The position numbers were made by a program, and so were the translations under genes. The notes beneath the pieces are model-generated. The model saw only the letters and a program-made list of their open reading frames with translations. It was not told where the DNA came from and made no database searches. Of a stretch of DNA of 64,000 nt, positions 34,425 through 42,229 are shown in pieces; within the stretch, counting starts at the first letter, position 1; each line of letters begins with the position of its first letter. Source of the stretch: an uncultured Pseudomonadota bacterium (GTDB lineage Bacteria > Pseudomonadota > Alphaproteobacteria > RF32 > CAG-239); assembly GCA_902799835.1 (NCBI GenBank), contig CADCCF010000005.1, positions 62,001 to 126,000 of the forward strand, in the 5' to 3' direction.

Positions 34425-37103
34425 ATGAAAAATAGCAATAACGGCAAAAGTAGTAAAGAAACCCCTTTATTGGCACAGTACTTCCGTATCAGACAGGAGT
34501 ATCCTGATTATTTGTTGTTTTTTCGTTTGGGTGATTTTTACGAACTTTTTTTTGATGACGCTAAAGTGGCTTCAGCCATTTTAGATATAGCTTTAACCCA
34601 TCGCGGAACATACAAAGATGAAGAAGTTCCCATGTGCGGTGTGCCTTTTCATGCTTGCGAAAGTTATTTGGCAAAGTTGGTTCGCAACGGTAAGAAGGTG
34701 GCTATTTGTGAACAAACTGAAGACCCCAAAGAGGCCAAAAAACGCGGCTATAAGTCCGTAGTAAATCGCGAAGTTATCCGTTTGGTAACTGCCGGAACTT
34801 TAACCGAAGACCCGTTGCTCAATGCAAAGAGTAACAACTTTTTGATGGGATTTGCAAAAGATGGAGCTTTGCTTGGTGCTGCTTGGATTGATATTTCAAC
34901 CGGCGAATTTTATACTCAATCATTCAATTTAAGCAAAGATCAAGAACTTTCGATTCTTGCTTCATTATTGACTAAATTTGATCCTGCTGAAATTGTAATT
35001 GCTGACAGTTATGCCCGCGATCCGCAGATTAATAGCTTATTGACTGTCGGTAATCGCCAAGTCAGTATTTGGCCGGATGATCGCTTTAACTTTATCAATG
35101 CTGAAATACGTTTGCAAAAAACATATCAGGTGAACACTCTTTCATCTTTTGGTGATTTTACAAATCCTGAAGTTTGTGCTGCCGGCGCGTTGCTTGATTA
35201 TATTGAAGTTTCGCAAAAAGGCAAACTGCCGCTGTTGCAAAATATTTCGCGTTTAACTGCCGGCAGTTTTATGGAAATTGACAATGCTACTCGTCGTTCA
35301 CTGGAATTAACCTCATCCTTGAGTAGCGATTCGAAGGCGACTTTGCTCAAAGCCATTGATCGAACAAGCACAGCAGTGGGAGGGCGTTTACTAAATTTTC
35401 GTCTTAACAATCCGTTGAAAGATATATCCGCAATTAACGAACGTTTAGATATGATTGAATTCTTCGTAAAATGTTCAGCGGCGCGGCAAGAGGTAAGGGA
35501 GCTATTGCGAAATGTTTCCGATATTGAGCGAGCTTTATCACGCCTGATGTTAGGACGTGGTGGTCCTCGAGATGTTGTCAGCATTAAAGATACTTTGGCT
35601 TTGATAGCCCCGTTGCGCAACATTATCCATTTTAAATCAAACATTCCATCATTGGAAGTTACAATTCCTCCGGCGCTGAATCGTGCTATGGAAAATTTAG
35701 GTAATCACAATAATCTTATCGCTAAGTTGGATGCTGCCTTCGTCGAGAAAAATTTGCCGATACTTGCGCGCGATGGCGGTTTTATCAAGAACGGCTATTC
35801 GGCAGCATTGGATAATATGCGCGATTTCAAAGAAAATGGCCATAAAAAAATATTGTCAATGCAAGGACAATACATTCAAAATACCGGTATTGAACATCTT
35901 AAAATCAAATACAACAGTGTAATCGGCTATTTTGTGGAGGTTCCGCTCAAAAATGCCGAACAACTGATGCATAATCCTGAATTTATTTTTCGCCAATCGG
36001 TTCTTAATGCATCGCGTTATACCACGGCTGAATTAACGGCATTAGAAGATAATGTGCGTTCGGCTGACGAAAAATCATTAGCCATGGAATTAGAAATTTA
36101 TGAAGAATTAATGCAATTTATCAGGGCTTCATCAGATGAAATTATAAAAACATCTCAGGCTTTTGCTGAAATTGATGTGGCAGCCGGATTGGCAACTTTG
36201 GCGACGGAATATGGTTATTGCCGTCCTGAATTGACCGCAACTAATGATTTTATTGTTAAAATGGGGCGTCATCCGGTAGTAGAACAATCTTTGCGTCGCA
36301 ACGAAGGAAAAGAATTTGTTGCCAATGATTGCAATTTGAGCGAAGCCAAAGGCAATTTATGGTTGTTAACCGGTCCCAATATGGCAGGAAAATCAACTTA
36401 CCTGCGGCAGAATGCCATTATTGCAATTATGGCGCAAATGGGATCTTTTGTGCCGGCACAAAGTGCCAAAATCGGTATCATCAATAAGATGTTTTCCAGA
36501 GTCGGGGCATCTGATGATTTAGCTCGCGGTCAATCAACTTTTATGGTTGAGATGGTTGAAACAGCTTCCATTTTGAACAAAGCAGATGAGAGTTCGTTTG
36601 TTATTTTGGATGAAATAGGGCGCGGAACCGCCACTTTTGACGGGCTTTCGATTGCTTGGGCAGTAGTAGAATATTTGCACTCTGTCAATCGATGCCGCAC
36701 AATTTTTGCAACCCATTATCATGAGCTAACCTCGCTTTATGGTAAGTTAAGCAATTTAAGCCTGCATTGCATGCGGGTTAAGGAGTTTAATGGTGATGTT
36801 GTATTTATGCATGAGATTACCGATGGCGCTGCTGATCGTAGTTATGGTATTCATGTTGCACAACTGGCCGGATTACCTTCCAAAGTAATCAAACGCGCCG
36901 GTGTTATTTTGCACAATATTGAAAATCAAAATAAAGGTCTGTCGGCTGATGAAATAGCTGAACAACTTCCCTTATTCAATTATGCCAAAGAGCAAACCCA
37001 AGCTACCTCAGCCATAGAGGAGGCAATCAAGCAGCTTAATCCTGATGATTACAGTCCGCGCGAGGCCCTGGCTAAACTTTATGAGCTCAAAAAAATGCTT
37101 TAG
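34425..37103 (+). CDS. mutS: DNA mismatch repair protein MutS
   Basis: This 892-residue, full-length MutS detects mismatches and starts methyl-directed repair. The N-terminal GDFYELFFDDA contains the Phe-x-Glu that stacks on the mismatch. The ATPase domain has Walker A TGPNMAGKSTYLRQ near residue 650 and DEIGRGTATFDGLS near 728, and ATHYHELT. The short C-terminal tail is also present. No mutL is in the window. It is a single gene after the divergent kinase and is followed, on the other strand, by a small rubredoxin gene only 5 bp away. Confidence 0.98.
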   Translation: MKNSNNGKSSKETPLLAQYFRIRQEYPDYLLFFRLGDFYELFFDDAKVASAILDIALTHRGTYKDEEVPMCGVPFHACESYLAKLVRNGKKVAICEQTEDPKEAKKRGYKSVVNREVIRLVTAGTLTEDPLLNAKSNNFLMGFAKDGALLGAAWIDISTGEFYTQSFNLSKDQELSILASLLTKFDPAEIVIADSYARDPQINSLLTVGNRQVSIWPDDRFNFINAEIRLQKTYQVNTLSSFGDFTNPEVCAAGALLDYIEVSQKGKLPLLQNISRLTAGSFMEIDNATRRSLELTSSLSSDSKATLLKAIDRTSTAVGGRLLNFRLNNPLKDISAINERLDMIEFFVKCSAARQEVRELLRNVSDIERALSRLMLGRGGPRDVVSIKDTLALIAPLRNIIHFKSNIPSLEVTIPPALNRAMENLGNHNNLIAKLDAAFVEKNLPILARDGGFIKNGYSAALDNMRDFKENGHKKILSMQGQYIQNTGIEHLKIKYNSVIGYFVEVPLKNAEQLMHNPEFIFRQSVLNASRYTTAELTALEDNVRSADEKSLAMELEIYEELMQFIRASSDEIIKTSQAFAEIDVAAGLATLATEYGYCRPELTATNDFIVKMGRHPVVEQSLRRNEGKEFVANDCNLSEAKGNLWLLTGPNMAGKSTYLRQNAIIAIMAQMGSFVPAQSAKIGIINKMFSRVGASDDLARGQSTFMVEMVETASILNKADESSFVILDEIGRGTATFDGLSIAWAVVEYLHSVNRCRTIFATHYHELTSLYGKLSNLSLHCMRVKEFNGDVVFMHEITDGAADRSYGIHVAQLAGLPSKVIKRAGVILHNIENQNKGLSADEIAEQLPLFNYAKEQTQATSAIEEAIKQLNPDDYSPREALAKLYELKKML

Positions 37104-37108
37104 ATTTT

Positions 37109-37246
37109 TTAAGCGTCTTGTTGCTCAAAATCTTCTTTGCCAACGCCGCACAAAGGGCAAACCCAATCTTCCGGCAGTTCTTCAAAAGGAATTTTGCCGT
37201 CATATACATATCCGCAAACTTTGCAAACCCAAACTTTATTAGACAT
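37109..37246 (-). CDS. Rubredoxin, short form (45 residues)
   Basis: This small gene is easily overlooked. It encodes 45 residues beginning [17 protein letters not shown] and ending in a [14 protein letters not shown] block. The two CxxCG pairs (Cys8, Cys11, Cys30, Cys33) form the one-iron site of rubredoxins. The loop between them is about seven residues shorter than usual ([13 protein letters not shown] in place of the longer DPexGD...PPGT form), as in the Desulfovibrio desulfuricans type. GGAGAG lies 6 bases before the ATG. Rubredoxin carries electrons, often to oxygen or peroxide reductases, and suits an anaerobe or microaerobe. Convergent with mutS. Confidence 0.93.
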   Translation of the reverse strand: MSNKVWVCKVCGYVYDGKIPFEELPEDWVCPLCGVGKEDFEQQDA

Positions 37247-37258
37247 CTTTACTCTCCT

Positions 37259-38140
37259 TTAGTTAGTGGATATAATCAATATAATAGTTGCAATCAACAA
37301 TGTAAATATCCACTTTTTGGCAATTTGCTTATAACTTTTCTTTCTACCTAAAAGTTTTTGTATATAATTAATAATCATAATCCAAATAACTGATGTATAT
37401 ATTATAGCTGAAGTATAAGCAGGATTCGCTGCATAATAAAGCGAAAAATTGACAGTAATCATACTTATTGCAAGTAATATTATGTATAAACCTTTGCGAA
37501 TATTTTTCCATTTTATAATTTCTCGGGTTTTTACATTATGCTTTTCAGCCACATATAGATTTACCGAGCCGATAATAAGTCCGGTGACAAATACACGCCA
37601 TAATGCCGCAGATAACAAATGGCCATTAGCATATTCCATTATAATTTTATTACTGGTGTCAATAACAGATGACAAAATCAACAAAGGGAGCATTTGAGTA
37701 AAGCATCTTAACCCAACCGGATGAGTCCGATATTTAAATGTAGCATAAACTATTGCCACAATCGAACCAATAATCAAAATCGAGCGTCCGGGGGTAGCAA
37801 GATAATATGCCCACATATAAGGTTTTATCACAAGCCATAGACCAAAGGTAAACAATACGGTCAAAGGTTTAATAGAGCATACTGTTTCGGCACCGAATTT
37901 TTGAAAAGCGTGAAAATACTTTAAATCCACAAAAGAAATGGCTAAACCTTGTATGATAACAAGCGCAAAAAATTGCCATTGAAAATCGTAAGTGATAAAA
38001 AATAAAGCCGGAAGCACAAATGCAGCGGTTATAAATCCGCGATATATTATATATAAGGTCGGTTTTAAACGGCTATTCTGATTACCTACATAATAAAAAG
38101 CATTGAACCAACTGACTGCCAAAGCGAAGATGAACCACAT
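37259..38140 (-). CDS. EamA/DMT-type transporter
   Basis: This 293-residue membrane protein has about ten hydrophobic helices in two halves of five, the layout of drug/metabolite transporters such as the EamA and RhaT groups. The internal similarity is weak and no substrate can be assigned. It lies between the rubredoxin gene and slyX on the minus strand, with 12 bp to each neighbour, so all three may be one transcript. There are no ATP-binding or signal motifs. Confidence 0.7.
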   Translation of the reverse strand: MWFIFALAVSWFNAFYYVGNQNSRLKPTLYIIYRGFITAAFVLPALFFITYDFQWQFFALVIIQGLAISFVDLKYFHAFQKFGAETVCSIKPLTVLFTFGLWLVIKPYMWAYYLATPGRSILIIGSIVAIVYATFKYRTHPVGLRCFTQMLPLLILSSVIDTSNKIIMEYANGHLLSAALWRVFVTGLIIGSVNLYVAEKHNVKTREIIKWKNIRKGLYIILLAISMITVNFSLYYAANPAYTSAIIYTSVIWIMIINYIQKLLGRKKSYKQIAKKWIFTLLIATIILIISTN

Positions 38141-38152
38141 TTTTTATTTTCC

Positions 38153-38350
38153 TTAATAATGGGGAGGAGGGGTTTCTTCCGATAATGGCTTTACCAGATC
38201 CTTGTCTATGTTTTCCAATAGATAACGATTCATTTTTTGCAAATGTTCAATTTGCCGCCCTTGTTCAATAACTACAGTATTTAGTTCCTCAACTGTCTTT
38301 TGTAAGTCAGCGATTATCATTTCAATATTTATTAAACGATTTTCACACAT
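38153..38350 (-). CDS. slyX: SlyX family protein
   Basis: From the ATG at 38350 the product has 65 residues: a coiled coil with MIIADLQKTVEELNTVVIEQ, then the characteristic C-terminal tail SEETPPPHY, the trademark of SlyX. Its function is unknown; the name comes from its position beside slyD in Escherichia coli. The longest frame from 38395 adds 15 residues unlike the family and lacks a start site. Same strand as the transporter gene downstream (12 bp). Confidence 0.88.
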   Translation of the reverse strand: MCENRLINIEMIIADLQKTVEELNTVVIEQGRQIEHLQKMNRYLLENIDKDLVKPLSEETPPPHY

Positions 38351-38576
38351 AAATCCCAACCTGTTATAGTTAAAAAAGTAGCTAAAACATATCATAGCTC
38401 GCAGTTTTTGGCAATAAGCAAATTTTTATTTATTTTGCTGATTTTTAACTGTTATTTAATTTTTTTTATTTATTATAACCAAAGATATATGACTAAAGCG
38501 AGGGTTGTTTTGAGGGATTAAATAGGGTAATATGAAGGTATAAAGCAACCACAAACTTTAATAAAGGAGAGGAACA

Positions 38577-39118
38577 ATGACAATATTTAGTAAAAAAACA
38601 GACCAGTCAGGTCGATCCATGGTAGAGATGTTGGGTGTATTGGCAATTATCGGTGTTTTAAGGCACAAGATCAGATCACCATGTTGTTGATGAACATTCG
38701 TACCGCTTATGCTACATCACCTAACTATGCCGGATTAAATTCTAAAATAGCTATTGAGTACAATTTGGCTCCGCAAGAAATGGCAGCCAGCACAGCAGAC
38801 ACCGGAACATTGTATGGTGCATTCGGTGGTGAAGTTAAAGTTGGTACTTTAAGTAATTCGACTAACTATTTTTACATTCAAATTAAAGCATTAGGTAAAG
38901 AAGCCTGCCGTGGATTATTGACCTCTGATTGGGGCGCAGATGGTTTGGTTAAAATTGTTGCAGCTGCTTCAGGTGTTGTTCCGGCATCTGGTTGCACCAA
39001 AGTTAACGCTGCCAAACAAACAGGAACATGGTGTACGGCAGATCTTCCGGTAGCCTTATCCGAGGCCGGAACGGTATGTAACGCAGAAACTACGGATTTA
39101 ACTTGGGTTTACTACTAA
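38577..39118 (+). pseudogene. Type IV prepilin gene with internal deletion and frameshift
   Basis: The gene starts at the ATG at 38577 behind AAAGGAGAGG. It encodes a prepilin leader, a G/RSMVE cleavage site with Glu at +5 and the hydrophobic helix start MLGVLAIIGVL, then leaves the frame and stops at 38688-38690. The rest of a pilin continues in another frame from 38660 (KAQDQITMLLMNIRTAYATSP) to the terminal LTWVYY. About 20 residues between IIGVL and KAQDQ are missing, compared with pilins of this kind. The relative at 63601-64000 is intact over its visible part. It may be dead, or a silent donor for pilin variation. Confidence 0.88.
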
Positions 39119-39141
39119 TATCTTAAGTATCAGACCTCTCC

Positions 39142-39172
39142 AATCCCTGTCTGTCTCAGACGGGGATTTTTC
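39142..39172 (+). terminator. Terminator of the prepilin gene
   Basis: AATCCCTGTCT and AGACGGGGATT pair over 11 bp (one G-T) with a 5-base loop and a T-run. A near-identical terminator, with the same upstream sequence, follows the other prepilin gene at 63545-63576. Confidence 0.85.
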
Positions 39173-39317
39173 TTACAATCTTATAATTACAGGATTATAT
39201 AAGAGCGTTGACATTTAAGTACATTTGTTATAAAACTCTCAATAGTTATCAACAAATATTTTTTTCAGCTACTTAACAATATCATTTATGTGTTTGCTTT
39301 TATAAGAGGAACAGTAC

Positions 39318-39617
39318 ATGAAAAAACTTTTAATTTGTATCAGTCTTGCTTTAACACTGTCTGCTTGCGCCAGCGATCATATTATGCGTTTCAATCTTGA
39401 CCAACAACAAAGTATAAATACCACTCCCTCATATGAAGGTAAAAGTCATTTTTTCTTTTGGGGAATGTGGCAAAAGACAAATTATAAATTGATTAATTTA
39501 TGCCGTGCCAGAGGTATCAATGCCATCGAAACCCATTGGACATTATATGATTCCTTAATGAATGGATTAACCTTCGGAATTTATGCGCCGGAAAGTTTTT
39601 CGATTTATTGTAATTAG
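39318..39617 (+). CDS. Bor-family (Bor/Iss-like) lipoprotein
   Basis: The 99-residue protein has a lipoprotein signal (LTLSAC, acylated Cys near residue 17). The mature part shows the Bor layout: a SHFFFWGMWQK segment near residue 45, then NLCRARGINAIETHWT, LMNGLTFGIYAPES and a final IYC. Bor of phage lambda and Iss of ColV plasmids increase serum survival as outer-membrane lipoproteins. GAGGAACAG precedes the ATG. It stands alone after the prepilin locus. Whether it keeps that role in this organism is unknown. Confidence 0.82.
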   Translation: MKKLLICISLALTLSACASDHIMRFNLDQQQSINTTPSYEGKSHFFFWGMWQKTNYKLINLCRARGINAIETHWTLYDSLMNGLTFGIYAPESFSIYCN

Positions 39618-39657
39618 TTCTTAGATATCTATTCTGCGGGCATAACAGTAAATACTG

Positions 39658-40221
39658 TTATGCTCTTCTTTTAGCTTGTTTGCTGTTTTTATCTTTCAAT
39701 ATTCTTAAGTCAGAACGGAATTCCATGATGAGTATAATTTGCCAAAACAGGAAGATGACCGTCACAATGTCATCACACATACGATTTTCGATAATATCAA
39801 CCAGCGCAAAAATATACCCCTGTTCCGTCGTCACAAAAAGCATTGCCGTCTCCCATGCAAACATAGTAAATCTTTTATCTACAATCGGGATTAAATTGTT
39901 TTTCTCATCATAAACAATGTTGCGAATGCGCTTTGTTTTATATGCCAAATGTTTTACTACAAACACCAAAATACAAATAAATATTTGCAAAAGAACATTG
40001 AGCCATATCCATTTTTTATCACAAATATTATGGGGTAATCCGGAAAAATCATAATCATATTTCACCATATTGGGAATATAATCCCAATACATATAATACA
40101 TAGCAATTTCTATAATAAGAACAGAAAAAGCTATGATAATTGACAATAGCGTTCTAAACTTAATACCTCGCAATGTATTGCCTGATATAAGCAGTTTCAT
40201 AAATTGTATAAAAGATGACAT
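39658..40221 (-). CDS. Membrane protein, unknown
   Basis: This 187-residue protein has about four membrane segments (roughly residues 25-43, 75-93, 120-138 and 145-165) and a strongly basic C-terminus (KDKNSKQAKRRA). I do not recognise the family. An AGGGGAAAA site precedes the start on the minus strand. It is convergent with the Bor-like gene and divergent from the 40624 gene. Nothing in the context suggests a function. Confidence 0.65.
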   Translation of the reverse strand: MSSFIQFMKLLISGNTLRGIKFRTLLSIIIAFSVLIIEIAMYYMYWDYIPNMVKYDYDFSGLPHNICDKKWIWLNVLLQIFICILVFVVKHLAYKTKRIRNIVYDEKNNLIPIVDKRFTMFAWETAMLFVTTEQGYIFALVDIIENRMCDDIVTVIFLFWQIILIMEFRSDLRILKDKNSKQAKRRA

Positions 40222-40623
40222 ATTTTCCCCTGTTTTTAATAAGTAATAAGAGCATATTATGGCAGAAAAATAAAAAAAACAAGGAAATGCTTATCTTATG
40301 GTAACAACCAATCTGAAAGAATACAAAAAATTTTTTTACATTATATTTGTTATTTTTTTAATTGTTCTATTTATAAAATTTTAAATTTTATTATTTATGC
40401 TAACAGATTGAAAAACATAAAACATTGCTTGAATTATATAATAATCAATCTAAAATATATTTAAAAGTTTCTTATCAGTTTAAAAAGGATATCCCTCATG
40501 CGTTATGCTCGTTCTGCCATTACCCAATTAAAACGCTGGTATAAAAAGGTTTTAATTAAATGTGCTTTTTATATTAACATAGAATATGTCTTTATGTAGT
40601 TCTGACAGAACAGGAGAAATGCA
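40222..40623. other. Mostly gene-free region with one possible short gene
   Basis: This 402-bp AT-rich gap between divergent genes must contain the promoters of both. A possible 33-codon gene lies at 40498-40599. I see no repeats or RNA genes. Confidence 0.4.
40498..40599 (+). CDS. Possible 33-residue leader-like peptide
   Basis: A short frame starts at an ATG with AAAAAGGAT upstream. It encodes a basic then hydrophobic peptide (RYARSAITQLKRWYKKVLIK, then CAFYIN). It resembles the first part of a signal sequence whose remainder has been lost, or a small independent peptide. It ends 24 bp before the GTG start of the membrane-protein gene and might be translated in its leader. Low certainty. 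Confidence 0.25.
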   Translation: MRYARSAITQLKRWYKKVLIKCAFYINIEYVFM

Positions 40624-41679
40624 GTGAGCGAAATTGGAAAAGCACTTAAGCAACTCAAAGAAGATGCTTATCAGGAATATAAAAATGAAGACAAACCAAA
40701 TAAAAGAGAATCATTGTCATATTTTGGTAGATGTATCTCGTATTCATCTGAACTTATCTTCAAAGAAAAAGAAATTATTACTTTTGCAATTTTGCAAATT
40801 GTTTGTATAGCGTTAGGATACTATCTTTGGGTGCAAATGTTAGATTGGATTCCCGAAGAAGTTTGGAAGAGTACCAAAGATTCTGATAGCGGTTCTCCTG
40901 CCGACATTGTTTTGTTATTATGGTCTTTTTTCTGTGTTGGTTTAACAACTTATCCGTTAGGTTTGTTAACTGCTTGCATGGGAGCGGCTCACTTTTTGCA
41001 TAAAAATGGTGAAGAATCAACTATAGCCAAATGTTTTCGCATTGTTTTGCCTCGAGCTTGGCCAATATGGGTATTTAGTTGGCTTGACGGTTGGTGGACT
41101 GTAAACAGAATTCTGGAGCGTCTTCCTAAAAAACGCGACCGCATATCTTTATCACAAAAATTAGTCAACGAAGCAATTTATCAGGCATGGAAAATCGCTT
41201 CTTTAGGTTTTTTGTCCGCCTTGATTATCGGGCGAAGTGTAGTGGATAGTTGTAAGGATTCATTAGGTGTTTTAAAAACAAATTTTAAAACAATTTGTCA
41301 ATTAAGGATCGCTTATTCTGTTATTTGTTGGATTTTTGGAATAGGTTCCTACGTTGGAGCAATTTTTATGGCTCCTTATATTTTTTCACACATGTCCGGT
41401 GATAATGATATGTATACTTTTTATAAGTTTGTTGGCTTTCCGATGTTGATTGCATTGTTCTTCATTCAGGTGTTTTTCAGACCAATATATATTATATCAG
41501 CTTGTCGTATTTATTCTGACTATGTACGCGAAAATAATATCAAAATTGAACTACCTAAAGTTTCAAAATTTTCAAGCACAATAATTGCTTTCTTTGTATT
41601 AGTTGCAATTATTGGTACAGTATTTTTGTACAGAGATGATTTGGGAATTACAGATCTCTTGTCCATTCCATATAAATAG
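40624..41679 (+). CDS. Multi-pass membrane protein, unknown (GTG start)
   Basis: This 351-residue protein has six membrane segments, the first near residue 57 and the last near residue 320, after a charged cytoplasmic N-terminus. CAGGAGAAAT lies just before the GTG start, which I accept since no ATG in frame is near. Sequences such as PRAWPIWVFSWLDGWW and the Gly/Ala-rich helices look like a DUF-type permease or envelope protein, but I cannot name it. It stands alone; the next 550 bp have no gene. Confidence 0.7.
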   Translation: MSEIGKALKQLKEDAYQEYKNEDKPNKRESLSYFGRCISYSSELIFKEKEIITFAILQIVCIALGYYLWVQMLDWIPEEVWKSTKDSDSGSPADIVLLLWSFFCVGLTTYPLGLLTACMGAAHFLHKNGEESTIAKCFRIVLPRAWPIWVFSWLDGWWTVNRILERLPKKRDRISLSQKLVNEAIYQAWKIASLGFLSALIIGRSVVDSCKDSLGVLKTNFKTICQLRIAYSVICWIFGIGSYVGAIFMAPYIFSHMSGDNDMYTFYKFVGFPMLIALFFIQVFFRPIYIISACRIYSDYVRENNIKIELPKVSKFSSTIIAFFVLVAIIGTVFLYRDDLGITDLLSIPYK

Positions 41680-41834
41680 TGGATATTAAATAAAATCCAA
41701 TTTTTTGAGATGACAATTTTAGGTCTAAGAGGGAATAGTGTAGGCTATAAAGAAAAATTTATTTCCAAAGTTAGTAAGTGACATTTTCGGCTCTCTGATA
41801 TTCGAACAATTGTAAGCATCACTGTGTTTATCGG

Positions 41835-41975
41835 CTTTAAAGTCTACCGGCGTATTATCATTCGCTTTTGCCTTGAAGTTAAACCAGTTTTCTCGCAGGT
41901 TCGAGCCCTCAGCTTTCGCTGTTCAACAAAAAAATCCCGCCACAAGTGCAGGATTTGTTTTGTTGGTCGAGCATA
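41835..41975 (-). repeat. tRNA-associated hairpin repeat, tRNA-less copy
   Basis: Read on the minus strand, this is a short GCTCGACCA tail like a tRNA 3' end, then a degenerate terminator (GGCGGGATTTTTTTG), then the shared hairpin sequence with GGTTCGAG and AAACCAG. The same order follows the intact tRNA-Lys and tRNA-Pro. No functional tRNA remains here. Confidence 0.45.
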
Positions 41976-42143
41976 ATAGCCTCGTTTCGTGCTGAAAATT
42001 ATGATGAATATAAGCAGTTAGCCTGTAAAATAGCTGACTTCAAGCAATTAAGAAAATGCTGAATAAGGAAAGAATTTTATAAAAAAGTACTAATATTCGG
42101 AAATTATTCGGTAAGGATTTCAGAATTGCTTTTTCGAAATTTT

Positions 42144-42172
42144 TTGACAAAATTGACAAGATGTGATAATAT
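42144..42172 (+). promoter_or_regulatory. Sigma70-type promoter of the 1284-residue protein gene
   Basis: TTGACA at 42144-42149 and TAATAT at 42167-42172 are exactly 17 bases apart. A second TTGACAA overlaps the spacer start (42153), giving a tandem TTGACAAAATTGACAA that could also bind a regulator. The leader to the ATG is about 50 bases. Confidence 0.7.
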
Positions 42173-42229
42173 GATGTTATATTATTTTTAACCTTTTTTT
42201 CTATAAAATACCTACAAGGGAGAAGATAT

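Larger units (their letters stand above)
41680..42229. other. Gene-free region with decayed tRNA-associated repeat and promoter
   Basis: The 550-bp gap includes a degenerate relative of the tRNA-downstream repeats (41835-41975) and a good promoter at 42144-42172 for the large gene. No open frame looks real. It marks the left edge of the insert that carries the 1284-residue protein. Confidence 0.55.
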
